Positions 43,242-52,658 of a DNA stretch of 64,000 nucleotides are shown in pieces. The position numbers were made by a program, and so were the translations under genes. Numbering within the stretch: position 1 is the stretch's first letter; every line of letters begins with the position of its first letter. The stretch covers positions 1 through 64,000 of the forward strand of contig CAMJTU010000007.1 in NCBI GenBank assembly GCA_946408825.1. Direction: 5' to 3'. The notes beneath the pieces are model-generated. The model did no database searches and had not been told where the DNA came from. It worked only from the letters and a program-made list of their open reading frames with translations. This DNA comes from an uncultured Planctomycetaceae bacterium (GTDB lineage Bacteria > Planctomycetota > Planctomycetia > Pirellulales > Thermoguttaceae).

Positions 43242-45728
43242 TTATTGCTTATCGTTTACGGCGTGCGATCCTAAACGAATCGGGAGAATCAGTCGAGTTA
43301 CGACGGTACGTCTTGAGGCGCGACGCTCTGAACCGTCGGCGACGCGAGAACGTGAAAGGGACGCGCACGACGACTCGAATTCAGGACTAGTGCCATAAAG
43401 ACCGTACTTTTCAAGCGTTTCTGCTTTCACGTCGTGGTAATCCTCGCCCTTCTGCGCGGCAAGTTTCTTATTAAGCCGTTCAAGTTCCATCGAGTCGAAC
43501 GAAAGTCGGGACAAATCCTCGGTCGGTCGATATTTTTCACATTCCGGGTCGACGATCACGCCAAAAACAACGGCGCGACCACAACGGAGCAATTCGCTGA
43601 GATCGACTTCTCGTTGTAACCGCTTCTCTATTCCAAAATTATCGACGCCGCCGGCGAAGTCGTAGAACGTCGCGGAACGCAGAATATACGGCAGACGCTC
43701 CGAGGCTGCGTTATAAGTCGTCGAATCCCACGTCGCGGCTCGATCCGTAGGAATTGAACTTCGTTGTTCATTAATGATCCGCATCGGCTCGACCCGCGCG
43801 GCGCCGCGATCTATTTTAGTTTCGCCGGGAGGAAGAACGCCAAGCGAATAAGCGCCGCCTTTATAAACTAGGCACGCGGAATAAATCGGCGCGTTAAACG
43901 GATTAACAATCGAACCTCGAAGACTCAATCCATCGTCGCTAAGCTCCGGCGGTTCAGGAAGATTAGTCGCGGTTCCAAGCCAGCTCGCGACAAAACTCTT
44001 ACTGGATCGCGTCGCCATAGGGACGTCGCGAATCGACTTTGATTCGAGCCGATACGGCGCGTCCCATTGTCTTGGAATAAACGTTTTCTGCTCGGCGCCC
44101 CCTAATCCCGTTCCAGACAACGTCAAAGGCGATACGACGCTCGTCGCGCCGTCGGCAAGATCAAGTCCGGAAACAACAGGACTATAACTGACGTCATAGC
44201 GTCCGCCGACCGGCGAATAAACGCCAAACCACGAAACGTCGCGCACGACCCCGGACGTCATGTCGACGTCAAGTAAATCTAACTGATTAAAGGTCTCTTC
44301 GTCAGGCGTTCGCGCTTTAAAAATCGCGACGGCGATCGCGCCAAAAAGCACGACAAATATCGGAAACGTCGCCCAAGTAACCATCGGTCTTTTGAAAACT
44401 TTTTTGGCGAGAAACCAGTCGATCGGCGCGATAACGACGACATACGCTAGAAGAAGCGCGACGACGAGCGCAAAAGGAACGGGGCGAACACCGTCGAACT
44501 TATCGAGAGCGCTGCGTATCTGTCCGGAATAATCGACATACCCTCGTCTCACGACGTTCGACGCGCCGTTCTTCAGAGCCGGGGCGTCTGGATCGATTCC
44601 CAAAATCCTCAGCATAAGGCGTCCGCGACCGGACCAGTTGGCGATCGGCGCGTCCGCGAGATCTGCGGCAAAAAATATTACAGACCCAAGTCCTACTGCG
44701 CGAGAAACTAAAAGCGGAGTCTCAGCCTCTTGCATTTCGACAGTCGAACCGCTCTTAAGTTCGGAAAGAACTGGGGTTTGAAGAAAAGGATTCGATCGCG
44801 AGCCCGTCATCGCGAGGTTTTTGACGTTCTGAAGATCGTTAGAAAGCGCGTTAACAACGCGAAATTCATGCGTTTTAGGATCGACTTTTTTTCCCGGACT
44901 AAGTTCAAAAAACGCGCCGCCGTCGCTCAGAAGTTTCACGGAATTCTTGCCCGCGAAAATTACGACGTGGCCCCCGTTCTCTACCCATCGGTAAATTGAG
45001 GAAAACTGCGGCGATTGAGCGTTATAACCGTCGTATAGAGAGACGTCGGTCGTCGTGAGAAAAACCCGATCGACAACTTCCAACGATCGAAAATCTGTCG
45101 GCAACTCTTCGATCGATTCAACGGACACAATCTCAGGACGGCGTTCTTCTTTTAGACGTAGTTCCGCAAACGCTTCGGAAAAACCAGCTTTAGCGTCGCC
45201 CACAATCAAGTAAATAGGTTTAGCAGGGCTCGCAGGGAAATTAAATAAAACGTTATTTTCCTCGTCGTGTCGCGTGTTCGTCGGTTCAAACGTTCGCTCG
45301 TCGATAATTTCGTCGCCAGTCGTCAGTCGAACAGTCAATTTTCCAGACGCTTTTGGAAGGATAAATCCAATTTCAGCGCGCCCCGCGGCTATTTCTTCCG
45401 AGGTTGCGTCATGGCGGAAAATAAAGGGAACGCCGTCGGCGTCGCGCGTCTCGAGTTCGATCGTCACAGAAGATTCAGTCGATTCAAAAAAAACGACTAT
45501 CGGCGTCTGAAACCCGTTTTTATACTTTCCCGCGATTCCGACATGCAGTCCTGAAATTTCGACGCTTCGTCCTGTCTCCTGAGACTCCTTCTTCGTCAAG
45601 TCTCGATCACGGGGTTCAATAATGTCGGCGCGACACGTTTCAACGAATAAAACGCCGAACGCCACGAAAAGAAACATTAGAAAAATCACTCGCGACGTTA
45701 ATCGTCGTTCTATTCGACTTCGAGTCAT
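43242..45728 (-). CDS. Large membrane protein with an extracytoplasmic GATase1-like domain
   Basis: An 828-residue protein from ATG 45728 (GTAAGGAA upstream). A membrane/signal helix lies at residues about 13-33, then a long extracytoplasmic part. Within it, VDRVFLTTTDVSLYDGYNAQ and YRWVENGGHVVIFAGKN resemble the glutamine-amidotransferase-like fold of GldG/DUF4350-type proteins. Two hydrophobic helices follow at about 420-480 (ALVVALLLAYVVVIAPIDWF and TFPIFVVLFGAIAVAIF), then a C-terminal beta-rich domain. Similar planctomycete proteins sit beside ABC-2 ATPases; the partnership with the next gene (36 nt away) is inferred. No enzymatic Cys or triad is evident. Confidence 0.65.
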   Translation of the reverse strand: MTRSRIERRLTSRVIFLMFLFVAFGVLFVETCRADIIEPRDRDLTKKESQETGRSVEISGLHVGIAGKYKNGFQTPIVVFFESTESSVTIELETRDADGVPFIFRHDATSEEIAAGRAEIGFILPKASGKLTVRLTTGDEIIDERTFEPTNTRHDEENNVLFNFPASPAKPIYLIVGDAKAGFSEAFAELRLKEERRPEIVSVESIEELPTDFRSLEVVDRVFLTTTDVSLYDGYNAQSPQFSSIYRWVENGGHVVIFAGKNSVKLLSDGGAFFELSPGKKVDPKTHEFRVVNALSNDLQNVKNLAMTGSRSNPFLQTPVLSELKSGSTVEMQEAETPLLVSRAVGLGSVIFFAADLADAPIANWSGRGRLMLRILGIDPDAPALKNGASNVVRRGYVDYSGQIRSALDKFDGVRPVPFALVVALLLAYVVVIAPIDWFLAKKVFKRPMVTWATFPIFVVLFGAIAVAIFKARTPDEETFNQLDLLDVDMTSGVVRDVSWFGVYSPVGGRYDVSYSPVVSGLDLADGATSVVSPLTLSGTGLGGAEQKTFIPRQWDAPYRLESKSIRDVPMATRSSKSFVASWLGTATNLPEPPELSDDGLSLRGSIVNPFNAPIYSACLVYKGGAYSLGVLPPGETKIDRGAARVEPMRIINEQRSSIPTDRAATWDSTTYNAASERLPYILRSATFYDFAGGVDNFGIEKRLQREVDLSELLRCGRAVVFGVIVDPECEKYRPTEDLSRLSFDSMELERLNKKLAAQKGEDYHDVKAETLEKYGLYGTSPEFESSCASLSRSRVADGSERRASRRTVVTRLILPIRLGSHAVNDKQ

Positions 45729-45812
45729 GTTCCTTACTTTCCGGCCGTACAAACTCTCGGCGACGTGATATGTTAAATAAACAAAATCAAAAGGCGCGAT
45801 AAAAAGTCGACG

Positions 45813-46139
45813 TCAAGGCTTTTCTGAGTCTGGACATTCACAGACAAGTTTGCCACACCCTGGACATCCGGCGCCGTATTTATCGATCAACGCTTTATTG
45901 AGGTCGACGCCGACAACGTTGGCGATCGTCGTTAGCCATGCAAGAACGTCGGCAAACTCCCCTTCCTGTTCTTCCTTCGTACCGCTACGAAGGGCCGTCG
46001 CGAGTTCGCCAACTTCTTCGATAAGCCACATAAACGTGCCGGCGACGCCGCGTTCCACGTCCTTTTCGCCATACATCGCGCGTATCAGCGCCTGAAAATC
46101 TGGAATAGAAAGCGCGGGGTCTTTTTGTTCGCTATTCAT
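45813..46139 (-). CDS. MazG-type nucleotide pyrophosphohydrolase with a four-Cys tail
   Basis: A 108-residue protein from ATG 46139 (TTGAGG upstream). WLIEEVGELATALR and EGEFADVLAWLTTIAN carry the EExxE and ExxD metal ligands of the all-alpha NTP pyrophosphatase family, which removes non-canonical nucleotides. The C-terminus GCPGCGKLVCECPDSEKP has Cys 92, 95, 100 and 102, a likely zinc knuckle. It stands alone between ApbE and the membrane-protein operon. Confidence 0.88.
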   Translation of the reverse strand: MNSEQKDPALSIPDFQALIRAMYGEKDVERGVAGTFMWLIEEVGELATALRSGTKEEQEGEFADVLAWLTTIANVVGVDLNKALIDKYGAGCPGCGKLVCECPDSEKP

Positions 46140-46289
46140 GCCGAACCTCAATGTTTATCTATACTCAAAGACCTTTTAAAAGCTCTTATTGGATCGATTA
46201 AAAATAAAACGCCTCTCAGCAACACGCAATTATAGCTTCAACAATCAATTAATGCCAGACCATAAACGCCGACTGATAAAAAACGGACT

Positions 46290-47393
46290 TCAACGTCCCT
46301 CGCGCACGTCGGGATTAAACGAAGAATCGTCTTGAAAAAAGCTTGTGGCATAGACGTCGACCTTATCGCCTTCATATGGAGGCTCGGCGTCGTCTTTAAC
46401 CATGAACAGGACATATTCGAACGGCGAAAGTTCTTTTCCGTCGCCTATGCCCATGCGACGTATTTTTTCAAAGACGTCCGGCGCTTCACGGAGGCCAAGT
46501 ACGCAAAGCGCGCTCGCAAGGGCGTCGGCAGTCGTCGCCGTCGGCGCGACCACGGTCGCGACGCAGCGTCGCGTCAACGGCTCGCAGGTCCGGGGATCGA
46601 CGATATGAGAATAACGAATTCCGTTAATTTCTACGTAACGATTCGCGTCTCCAGACGACGCCACGCCGACGTTGGCAAGCTCGCGATAACATGTCGGTTC
46701 GTCGTTTAGCGACGCAATTCCAACGATCCAGCCTTTTTTTCCAGGCGGAGGGTCGCCGATTCTTAGATCGCCGCTCGCGTTTATAAGCGCGGAAGAAATT
46801 CCCAAGGCGTTCAATTCCTCTAACGCCTCGTCCATAACAATCCCCTTTGCAATCCCTCCTACGTCAAACCGCACGTTCTTTTCAACGCGTACGCCTCGTT
46901 CGTCGAGAGTCCAAACATGAAGCCCCACGTTCTTTTTAGCAGGAGCCAACACGCTTTCGGGCGGAAGCTCGTGAAAATACCGACTTCTACGCCAAAGTTT
47001 TACGATTGGTCCAACGGTCGGATCAAACGCGCCGTCGGTTAATTCGCAGTATTTTCGCGATTCTTCCAAAGCGTGTCTTAATTCGTCGCTAATCGGCGTA
47101 AAGTCGCCCGTCTCGCCAGAACGGCGGCAAACCTGCACGATTTCGCTTTCAGAATCCCAATCGGACAGAATTGCGTTAAGTTCGTCAAACTTACGCCATA
47201 CGACCGCGGCGGCTTCTTCCGCGCTTTTATCGTCAGGCGCATAGAAAATCAGGCTTATCGGAACGCCCATTTTCTGCTCGTTAAACTCATACCGAGTTAA
47301 GTCGCAGGCAAACGTAAACGCCGCGCTAAACCAAAGCGCGTAACAAACGAGCGCCAGTAAAAAAACGCATGTCAAATTCAAACGACGAATCAT
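46290..47393 (-). CDS. apbE: FAD:protein FMN transferase
   Basis: A 367-residue exported or membrane-anchored protein with an N-terminal hydrophobic segment (residues about 8-29, ending in FAC, a possible lipobox). ApbE attaches FMN covalently to Thr of Rnf/Nqr-type redox proteins. Conserved parts: ELNAILSDWDSESEI, DGAFDPTVGPIVKLWR, VRFDVGGIAKGIVMDEAL (FAD/metal region), INASGDLRIG and SHIVDPRTCEPL, with the ATTADALASALCVLG metal-binding segment. The C-terminal about 60 residues are less conserved. No flavinylated target gene is visible nearby. Confidence 0.92.
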   Translation of the reverse strand: MIRRLNLTCVFLLALVCYALWFSAAFTFACDLTRYEFNEQKMGVPISLIFYAPDDKSAEEAAAVVWRKFDELNAILSDWDSESEIVQVCRRSGETGDFTPISDELRHALEESRKYCELTDGAFDPTVGPIVKLWRRSRYFHELPPESVLAPAKKNVGLHVWTLDERGVRVEKNVRFDVGGIAKGIVMDEALEELNALGISSALINASGDLRIGDPPPGKKGWIVGIASLNDEPTCYRELANVGVASSGDANRYVEINGIRYSHIVDPRTCEPLTRRCVATVVAPTATTADALASALCVLGLREAPDVFEKIRRMGIGDGKELSPFEYVLFMVKDDAEPPYEGDKVDVYATSFFQDDSSFNPDVREGR

Positions 47394-47435
47394 AACGTCT
47401 TTCCTTAATTTCGGTTCGTAGACGCGTCGCCGATG

Positions 47436-47478
47436 AAAAACGAATCGTCCTCCAACGATGGCGAACGATTCGTTTTTT
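47436..47478 (-). terminator. Terminator after dnaN
   Basis: AAAAACGAATCGT pairs with ACGATTCGTTTTT around a 16-nt loop, 31 nt past the dnaN stop codon. A and T runs flank it on both sides. Confidence 0.8.
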
Positions 47479-47508
47479 CAAGGATAGATTCTACGTCGAC
47501 GCGTCTTA

Positions 47509-48648
47509 TCAACTCAGTTGCATGACGACATACTGATATCCGTCGTTGGTCTCAAAGAGCGCGCGATAGTCGCTTTTTTGATCTCCAAGAACCGAGAAAT
47601 AAAACCGAACAGTATCGTCTGCCGGCGCTTCGCGGAAAAACTCGTTAAGAAATCTTGAATCAAACCGTAATTTCTCGGGTTCGCCATCGTAAGCGATTGG
47701 CAACTCAACGCTTGATTCTCCCGTCGCCTCGCCGGCCGCCGTCACGCTAACCTTTCCGGTTTCAAAGTAAAACTCCAATCCAGGTTTATCTTGCGTCAAA
47801 ACAATATCCGCCTGACGCACGGCGCGCGCAAGTTCTTCGACGATGAAATCGACATACTTCTTTTTGGTTTTATCGGGAAGAATCGCTTTCCAATCGGGGA
47901 AACGCCCTGAGTTCAACGTCGTCGAAATCACAACGTTTCCGATTTGAATCTGCGCGTTTACGTCACGAACGGCAATTAGCGCGTCAGACGCCGCAGAACT
48001 TGAACGCTTTATCAAATTAAGCGCCCTTGTAGGAAATATCGCCTTTTTCGCTTCAAATTCATGTTCCTCGCCGTTCGCGACATATTCAGAGGAACAGACC
48101 TGAAGCGCAAGTCTTCTTCCGTCCGTCGCGACCGCCGTCGTTCGCTCCTGTTCAAAGAGAAACATAACGCCGCGAAGTTCGAAATGCGTATTGTTTGCCT
48201 CAGTCGCGTAAATGGTTCGGCTGATCATACGATTCAACGAAGCGACGGAAAGCTTAAAACAATCCGTCTCTTGGAACGGCGCGACTGTCGGAAAAGAGTC
48301 GACGTCTTCTATTATTCCAAGTTGATAGCGAAACTTCGCGCCTTTGACAGTTAGACGCGTTCCCTCAATATCTAAGAGGATATCCGAATCTGTCGTCTCT
48401 GAAAAAATCTTCCCTAAGAGTTTAGCAGGGAGAAGCGCTTCGCCAACTCGATCGATAACGAAGGACTCGTCGACGGCAATTTCGCCGCGTGCGCTAATCT
48501 CGCCGTCAGTCGCCATCAAAACAACGGTCGACTCGTTTGCAATAAGTTTTACATTCTGACGCGCTGGATATAAATCGTTTGTAGACGTAAAGTTTGATAT
48601 TAGCGTGAACAGAGGCACAAACTTGTCGCGTTGAATATGAATTCTCAT
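47509..48648 (-). CDS. dnaN: DNA polymerase III sliding clamp (beta subunit)
   Basis: A 379-residue clamp of three similar domains (about 1-125, 130-250 and 255-379), the usual length being about 370. ACGAGGGG precedes the ATG. Landmarks: ATDGEISARGEIAV (domain 1), the FELRGVMF and ATDGRRLALQV segments (domain 2), and YQYVVMQLS at the C-terminus, which matches the family's VMPMR-like end. It tethers polymerase III and other partners to DNA. dnaA and recF, often next to dnaN, are not in this window; a 1-kb AT-rich gap lies directly upstream. Confidence 0.95.
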   Translation of the reverse strand: MRIHIQRDKFVPLFTLISNFTSTNDLYPARQNVKLIANESTVVLMATDGEISARGEIAVDESFVIDRVGEALLPAKLLGKIFSETTDSDILLDIEGTRLTVKGAKFRYQLGIIEDVDSFPTVAPFQETDCFKLSVASLNRMISRTIYATEANNTHFELRGVMFLFEQERTTAVATDGRRLALQVCSSEYVANGEEHEFEAKKAIFPTRALNLIKRSSSAASDALIAVRDVNAQIQIGNVVISTTLNSGRFPDWKAILPDKTKKKYVDFIVEELARAVRQADIVLTQDKPGLEFYFETGKVSVTAAGEATGESSVELPIAYDGEPEKLRFDSRFLNEFFREAPADDTVRFYFSVLGDQKSDYRALFETNDGYQYVVMQLS

Positions 48649-49622
48649 AACGCCCCTCGTGAATCTATATATTAGTCAAAATGATTAACCGACCGTAAAA
48701 ACGATCTAGTTTACCTATTCCCAATATATTATATCCACGCAATTCCAAATGTCTACAACCCTATATCTAGCGGCAATGTTCGCAATTGAAAGCTTCGTTG
48801 CAACCGTCGTCCACAACACGTTATTCGAGACCAGGCGTAATTTCTCTGACCAGATAAAGCAAATCAAAACAATAGGTCTACTACCTAGTAAATATCATAG
48901 TAAATATAACTAATATACTTTAATATAGAGATCTAAAAAGATAAATAATATATATTATGTAAATATATTTATATTAATAGTAATAATGTAAAATCAAATT
49001 TTGTAGACAAATCTATATTGATGTATTACAACTCATGATAATACAAGGGTTTATTTTTTAAAAACTCCTAATGAATAACTTGTTTTCTAGTTGTATTCCA
49101 TATGTGTAAAAACGTTTCTATAATGTTTATAAAAAGAATATTTAAAAAACTATATTTTAAAAAATATTCTTTATTTACAAAACAGATACAAATAATAGAC
49201 AGAATATTAACTACCGGTTTGGCGCTGGTTTTTAGGTTTTCAAGTGGATCTTATGGAATTAATTTTCTCGGGTTTTCGATTCCTCAAAGAAAACGAAAGA
49301 ACATTCTGGTTTGTCGGAAGACGCAGATTTTCGTGGTTTATAATATAAAAATCATTGTCCTATAATGATTAAGAGAAAATAAAAACAACGTGCAGACAAT
49401 AGTCTCGATTCGCTAAATTAAAGGTTTCTTGGACTCGATTTTGTTCTTTTCCTTTGATTGATACAGATATTACGTCATATTGTGACGTCAATGAAATGGC
49501 GTAACATTATATATGTAAACAATATTGACTAGTATTTATCCATATCCCCAGGAAAGGGATATTTGGCGATTAAATATTTAGATAAAAACGTTGTGTAGGA
49601 ATGTATTAGAAATCAACTTTAT
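48649..49622. other. AT-rich gap upstream of dnaN, candidate replication origin
   Basis: 974 nt without a gene; 48880-49200 is extremely AT-rich. TTATCCATA at 49536-49544 differs by one base from the DnaA box TTATCCACA; weaker matches occur at 48807-48815 (TCGTCCACA) and near 48731 (ATATCCACG). In sample lines I counted by hand, minus-strand genes left of the gap mostly have more C than G on the plus strand, while the minus-strand gene to the right (49623-50621) has more G than C. A negative-to-positive change independent of gene strand is what an origin gives. The short open frames here look spurious. Confidence 0.5.
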
Positions 49623-50621
49623 TCATTGTCGAACAGAATCGTTTAGAGCCTCTTTCACGTCGGCGCGAGAGATAAGATAGTAGATAACCCCGATCAACGC
49701 GACTCCCACCGTCGCTAACCGGTAAACGACGCCGATAATCATTCCATAACCATGCTGAAACACTTCTTCTCCGTGAATTGGGAAGAGAGGATAGAGCTCG
49801 TCGAGAAAATATTCAAACGGACCGGCCGAGAGCGGTATGATAGAGCCGACGTTTCCCGAACAATATAAGATTATGTGCTCGGAAAGCGTCGGACATTCGT
49901 GAAAGAGTCCATAAGCAATGCAAAATAGCGACACGGCGAAGTTTAAGTGAACGACAAACGTGGCGATAAAAGACCAGAAGAGTATTTTTTTGCGGCGTCT
50001 GTATATAAGGGTGGCGTTTATAAGTTTGTTTAAAAAACCCCCGATCAGGGGAATATTTTTTGCCAATTTATGCCGCCTGTTCTTTTGACTTTCCGGAGTA
50101 AGGACGAACGCTAGGAATACGGTCGCGGCTAGCGTGAGCGCGATTAGCCCCTGAGTCGTGAAGCGCGCCAGCGGTTCTGATCTGCGATAAAAACCTGTGA
50201 AAAAGACGGCGACAATGCCTAGGATAAACATCGCGTACAGACCGACGACCCGATCCATCAGCACGCTTGCCGTCGCTTTATCTAGGGGCGTTTTGGTTTT
50301 ATGGTTCAATAGATAGACTTTCACAGCGTCGCCCCCGGCTATTCCAATGGGAGACAGATTGAACATAAAGCCGATAAATCCGAAGCGTAAAGCGTTTGAA
50401 AGTGAAAGAGGCGCGTCAAGCGCCTGAACGAGCGCGCGCCATCGAATGATCGTAACGCATGTCGCGGTAAAGTTAAAAAAAAATCCAGCGAGGAGAAAAC
50501 TCGGCGATATCTTGCCGGTTTGGAGTTCGTCAAACGCGGCGCCTTTTGAAGCGCGGATAAAAAGGTAGGAGAAGAGCCCTGCGACTAGGAACGTTTTGAT
50601 AAGGAATGAAAGTAGTTTCAT
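49623..50621 (-). CDS. Flippase-like / lysylphosphatidylglycerol synthase transmembrane-family protein
   Basis: About 332 residues with roughly eight hydrophobic helices. IIRWRALVQALDAPLSLSNALR and FGFIGFMFNLSPIGIAGGDAVKVYLL (read as two adjoining motifs), then SVLMDRVVGLYAMF, match the UPF0104/AglD-like family (DUF2156-free, membrane part of MprF). Such proteins are thought to move lipid-linked substrates; there is no synthase domain here. The start at ATG 50621 is chosen over a TTG 11 codons earlier, although the ribosome site is weak. It is divergent from the BMC operon and not obviously linked to it. Confidence 0.85.
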   Translation of the reverse strand: MKLLSFLIKTFLVAGLFSYLFIRASKGAAFDELQTGKISPSFLLAGFFFNFTATCVTIIRWRALVQALDAPLSLSNALRFGFIGFMFNLSPIGIAGGDAVKVYLLNHKTKTPLDKATASVLMDRVVGLYAMFILGIVAVFFTGFYRRSEPLARFTTQGLIALTLAATVFLAFVLTPESQKNRRHKLAKNIPLIGGFLNKLINATLIYRRRKKILFWSFIATFVVHLNFAVSLFCIAYGLFHECPTLSEHIILYCSGNVGSIIPLSAGPFEYFLDELYPLFPIHGEEVFQHGYGMIIGVVYRLATVGVALIGVIYYLISRADVKEALNDSVRQ

Positions 50622-50980
50622 AAAGGACGTCTTTGGGGTTCGCAGGCGTGTCAAACGCCTAAGAGCTTATCGAGAGAAAGCCTGTTCCCTCGATTTTAAG
50701 GAGACTCTCGCGCTCTGCAAGACGTTTGGGAATTATGTCGGTAAAGATAAGAAAGGATATTATTAGAATCGTTATAACTCGGATTAATGGTAGATGAAAT
50801 AGACGTTTTTTTACGGAACACACTTCAACTAGGGCGAAATGGGATTATAATTGGCAATAGGTTGAAAATGCGCGGTTTTGATAAGACGCGGGTCTGGCGT
50901 AATGTCAGATTTTGTCGTGCTCGGCGATTTGACAGTCGTGCAAGCGTTTTTAAGTGTCGGCAGAATTTAGGGTTAGGATT
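50622..50980. other. Intergenic region upstream of the BMC operon
   Basis: 359 nt between the divergent flippase-like gene and pduL. It should hold the BMC operon promoter. A TATAAC at about 50775 could be a -10 box, but I see no good -35 box, no clear operator palindrome and no regulator gene beside it. Confidence 0.4.
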
Positions 50981-51727
50981 ATGACCTCTCGAAATGTCAG
51001 CAGGAATACGGTCGAGGCGATTGTTCGCCAACTTCTTCGTGAAACGAACGGTTCTAAAGAGGGGGTTGCCGACGCTATCGTCGCGGCGTTTTCGGACGGC
51101 GCCGCCGCTCCAACTCCTGCGCCGGCTCCCGTAGAGACCGTAAAGCCTCGTAAATCGGAGCTTGTCGTTAGTATTTCCGCGCGCCATATTCACCTGACCG
51201 ACGCAGACGTTGAAACGCTCTTCGGCAAGGGCGCAAAGCTCACGAAGATGAAGGACCTCTATCAGGATGGATTCTTTGCCGCTAATGAAACGGTAATGCT
51301 GATAGGGCCTCGACGGAGAATGCTTCCTTCCGTTCGTATCCTTGGACCGACGCGTAAGGAATCGCAGGTTGAGCTTTCTTTTACCGACGCTATTTCTCTC
51401 GGAATTGATCCTCCCGTTCGCGAGAGCGGAAAACTTGACGACACGCCTGGCTGTGTTCTTGTCGGACCGGCAGGGGTCGTCGAACTCAAGCGCGGCGTAA
51501 TTCGCGCGGCGCGACATGTTCACATGGGGCCGGAAGACGCCGCGTATTATGGCGTTAAAGATAAAGAGATGATGAAGTTACGCGTCGAATCCGGCGTGTG
51601 TAGCGTCGTCTTAGAGGACGTTCTTGTTCGCATTGGCAAAAATATAAAATTAGAAGTTCATCTCGACACTGACGAGGGCAACGCGGTTGACCTCGAACAC
51701 GCGACGAAGATTGAGCTGATTAAATAA
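50981..51727 (+). CDS. pduL: PduL-type phosphate acyltransferase, first gene of the BMC operon
   Basis: A 248-residue enzyme that converts acyl-CoA plus phosphate to acyl-phosphate inside the microcompartment. ATG 50981 follows TTAGGATT; the frame runs back to a GTG at 50954 without a better site. The N-terminal helix (residues about 5-20, [16 protein letters not shown]) looks like an encapsulation peptide, followed by an Ala/Pro linker. The two PduL domains show [12 protein letters not shown] (His-x-His zinc ligands) and [13 protein letters not shown] (second His pair), with [23 protein letters not shown] between. BMC-H follows after 150 nt. Confidence 0.93.
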   Translation: MTSRNVSRNTVEAIVRQLLRETNGSKEGVADAIVAAFSDGAAAPTPAPAPVETVKPRKSELVVSISARHIHLTDADVETLFGKGAKLTKMKDLYQDGFFAANETVMLIGPRRRMLPSVRILGPTRKESQVELSFTDAISLGIDPPVRESGKLDDTPGCVLVGPAGVVELKRGVIRAARHVHMGPEDAAYYGVKDKEMMKLRVESGVCSVVLEDVLVRIGKNIKLEVHLDTDEGNAVDLEHATKIELIK

Positions 51728-51877
51728 CGACGCAGGGATTGCGTGCGCGATTTTCACGGACGTGATCAATTAATAGGTAAACCAAAAAGCAAGGCAAAGC
51801 CGGACGCGGCGCGTTAAATGGTTGCGTTTTCCTCGTCGCGGCGGCGTTTCGCACAACCAGTATTGGGAGATTTTATA

Positions 51878-52168
51878 ATGCAAGCGCTGGGTATTCTGGA
51901 AGGCAAAGGGTTTGTCACCCTGTTCGAGGCTGTCGACGCCATGATGAAGGCTGCGAACGTTCAGTTCCTCGGCTGGGATAAGCCGGGTAGCGGAATTGTG
52001 ACCGTGTACGTCACGGGCGACGTCGCGGCTGTTAAGGCCGCCACCGACGCTGGCGTCGCGGCTGCGTCTCGCATTGGCGAAATCAGCGGCGTTCAGGTCA
52101 TCCCGCGTCCGAATAACGACGTTGAAAAGGTCCTGCCGCAGATCAAAAAAGCGGCGGCGAGCAAGTGA
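51878..52168 (+). CDS. BMC-H hexameric shell protein 1
   Basis: A 96-residue single BMC domain from ATG 51878 (GGGAGA 8 nt upstream); the frame continues upstream without shell similarity. [20 protein letters not shown] is the standard BMC-H start, [28 protein letters not shown] carries the pore and interface region (read as [17 protein letters not shown] plus [11 protein letters not shown]), and [14 protein letters not shown] is the typical C-terminal part. Hexamers of such proteins tile the shell facets. Confidence 0.96.
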   Translation: MQALGILEGKGFVTLFEAVDAMMKAANVQFLGWDKPGSGIVTVYVTGDVAAVKAATDAGVAAASRIGEISGVQVIPRPNNDVEKVLPQIKKAAASK

Positions 52169-52268
52169 GATTCTGAAAACGAATTTCAATGTTCGTTAGG
52201 GACGACGGCGTGTCGGACCTATTGTTGAACGAAATAAAAAATAAAGTGCTAGATTTAAGGATATTACA

Positions 52269-52538
52269 ATGAACGACGCTATTGGATTGATTGAAACGAA
52301 AGGCGTTTTGGCTCTTGTTAGCGCTTCCGACGCGATGGCGAAGGCTGCGGACGTTGAGATTGTTAAGCGTATTCAGATCGGCGGCGGTTTTATGACCACG
52401 ATCGTTCGCGGCGACGTTGGAAGCGTTCGCGCGGCTGTCGACGCCGGCGCGGCGGCTGCCGAGGCGTGTGGCGAACTCAAGGCCGCTCACGTGATTCCGC
52501 GTCCTTCCGCTGGACTCATTGAAGCGTTTACCGCTTGA
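52269..52538 (+). CDS. BMC-H hexameric shell protein 2
   Basis: An 89-residue single BMC domain with TAAGGA before the ATG. It starts NDAIGLIETKGVLALVSASD and ends AAHVIPRPSAGLIEAF. The probable pore region reads IQIGGGFM, compared with WDKPGSGI in shell protein 1, so the two hexamers should have different pores. It lies 100 nt after its paralogue. Confidence 0.96.
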   Translation: MNDAIGLIETKGVLALVSASDAMAKAADVEIVKRIQIGGGFMTTIVRGDVGSVRAAVDAGAAAAEACGELKAAHVIPRPSAGLIEAFTA

Positions 52539-52658
52539 TCTTATTAGATTCGAACGGGTTAAAGCGTTCTTTTTTCGGCGTTTCGAACTTCTCATAGGCG
52601 CGTTGAGCGTCGTCTTTTGAGACGGCGCCGTCGCGGTTGAGCGGGGCTTCCAAGTCAA

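Noticed and set aside
49102..49365. 87-codon plus-strand frame in the AT-rich gap beside dnaN
   Set aside because: Composition follows local AT content (Ile, Lys, Phe), with no ribosome site; probably chance.
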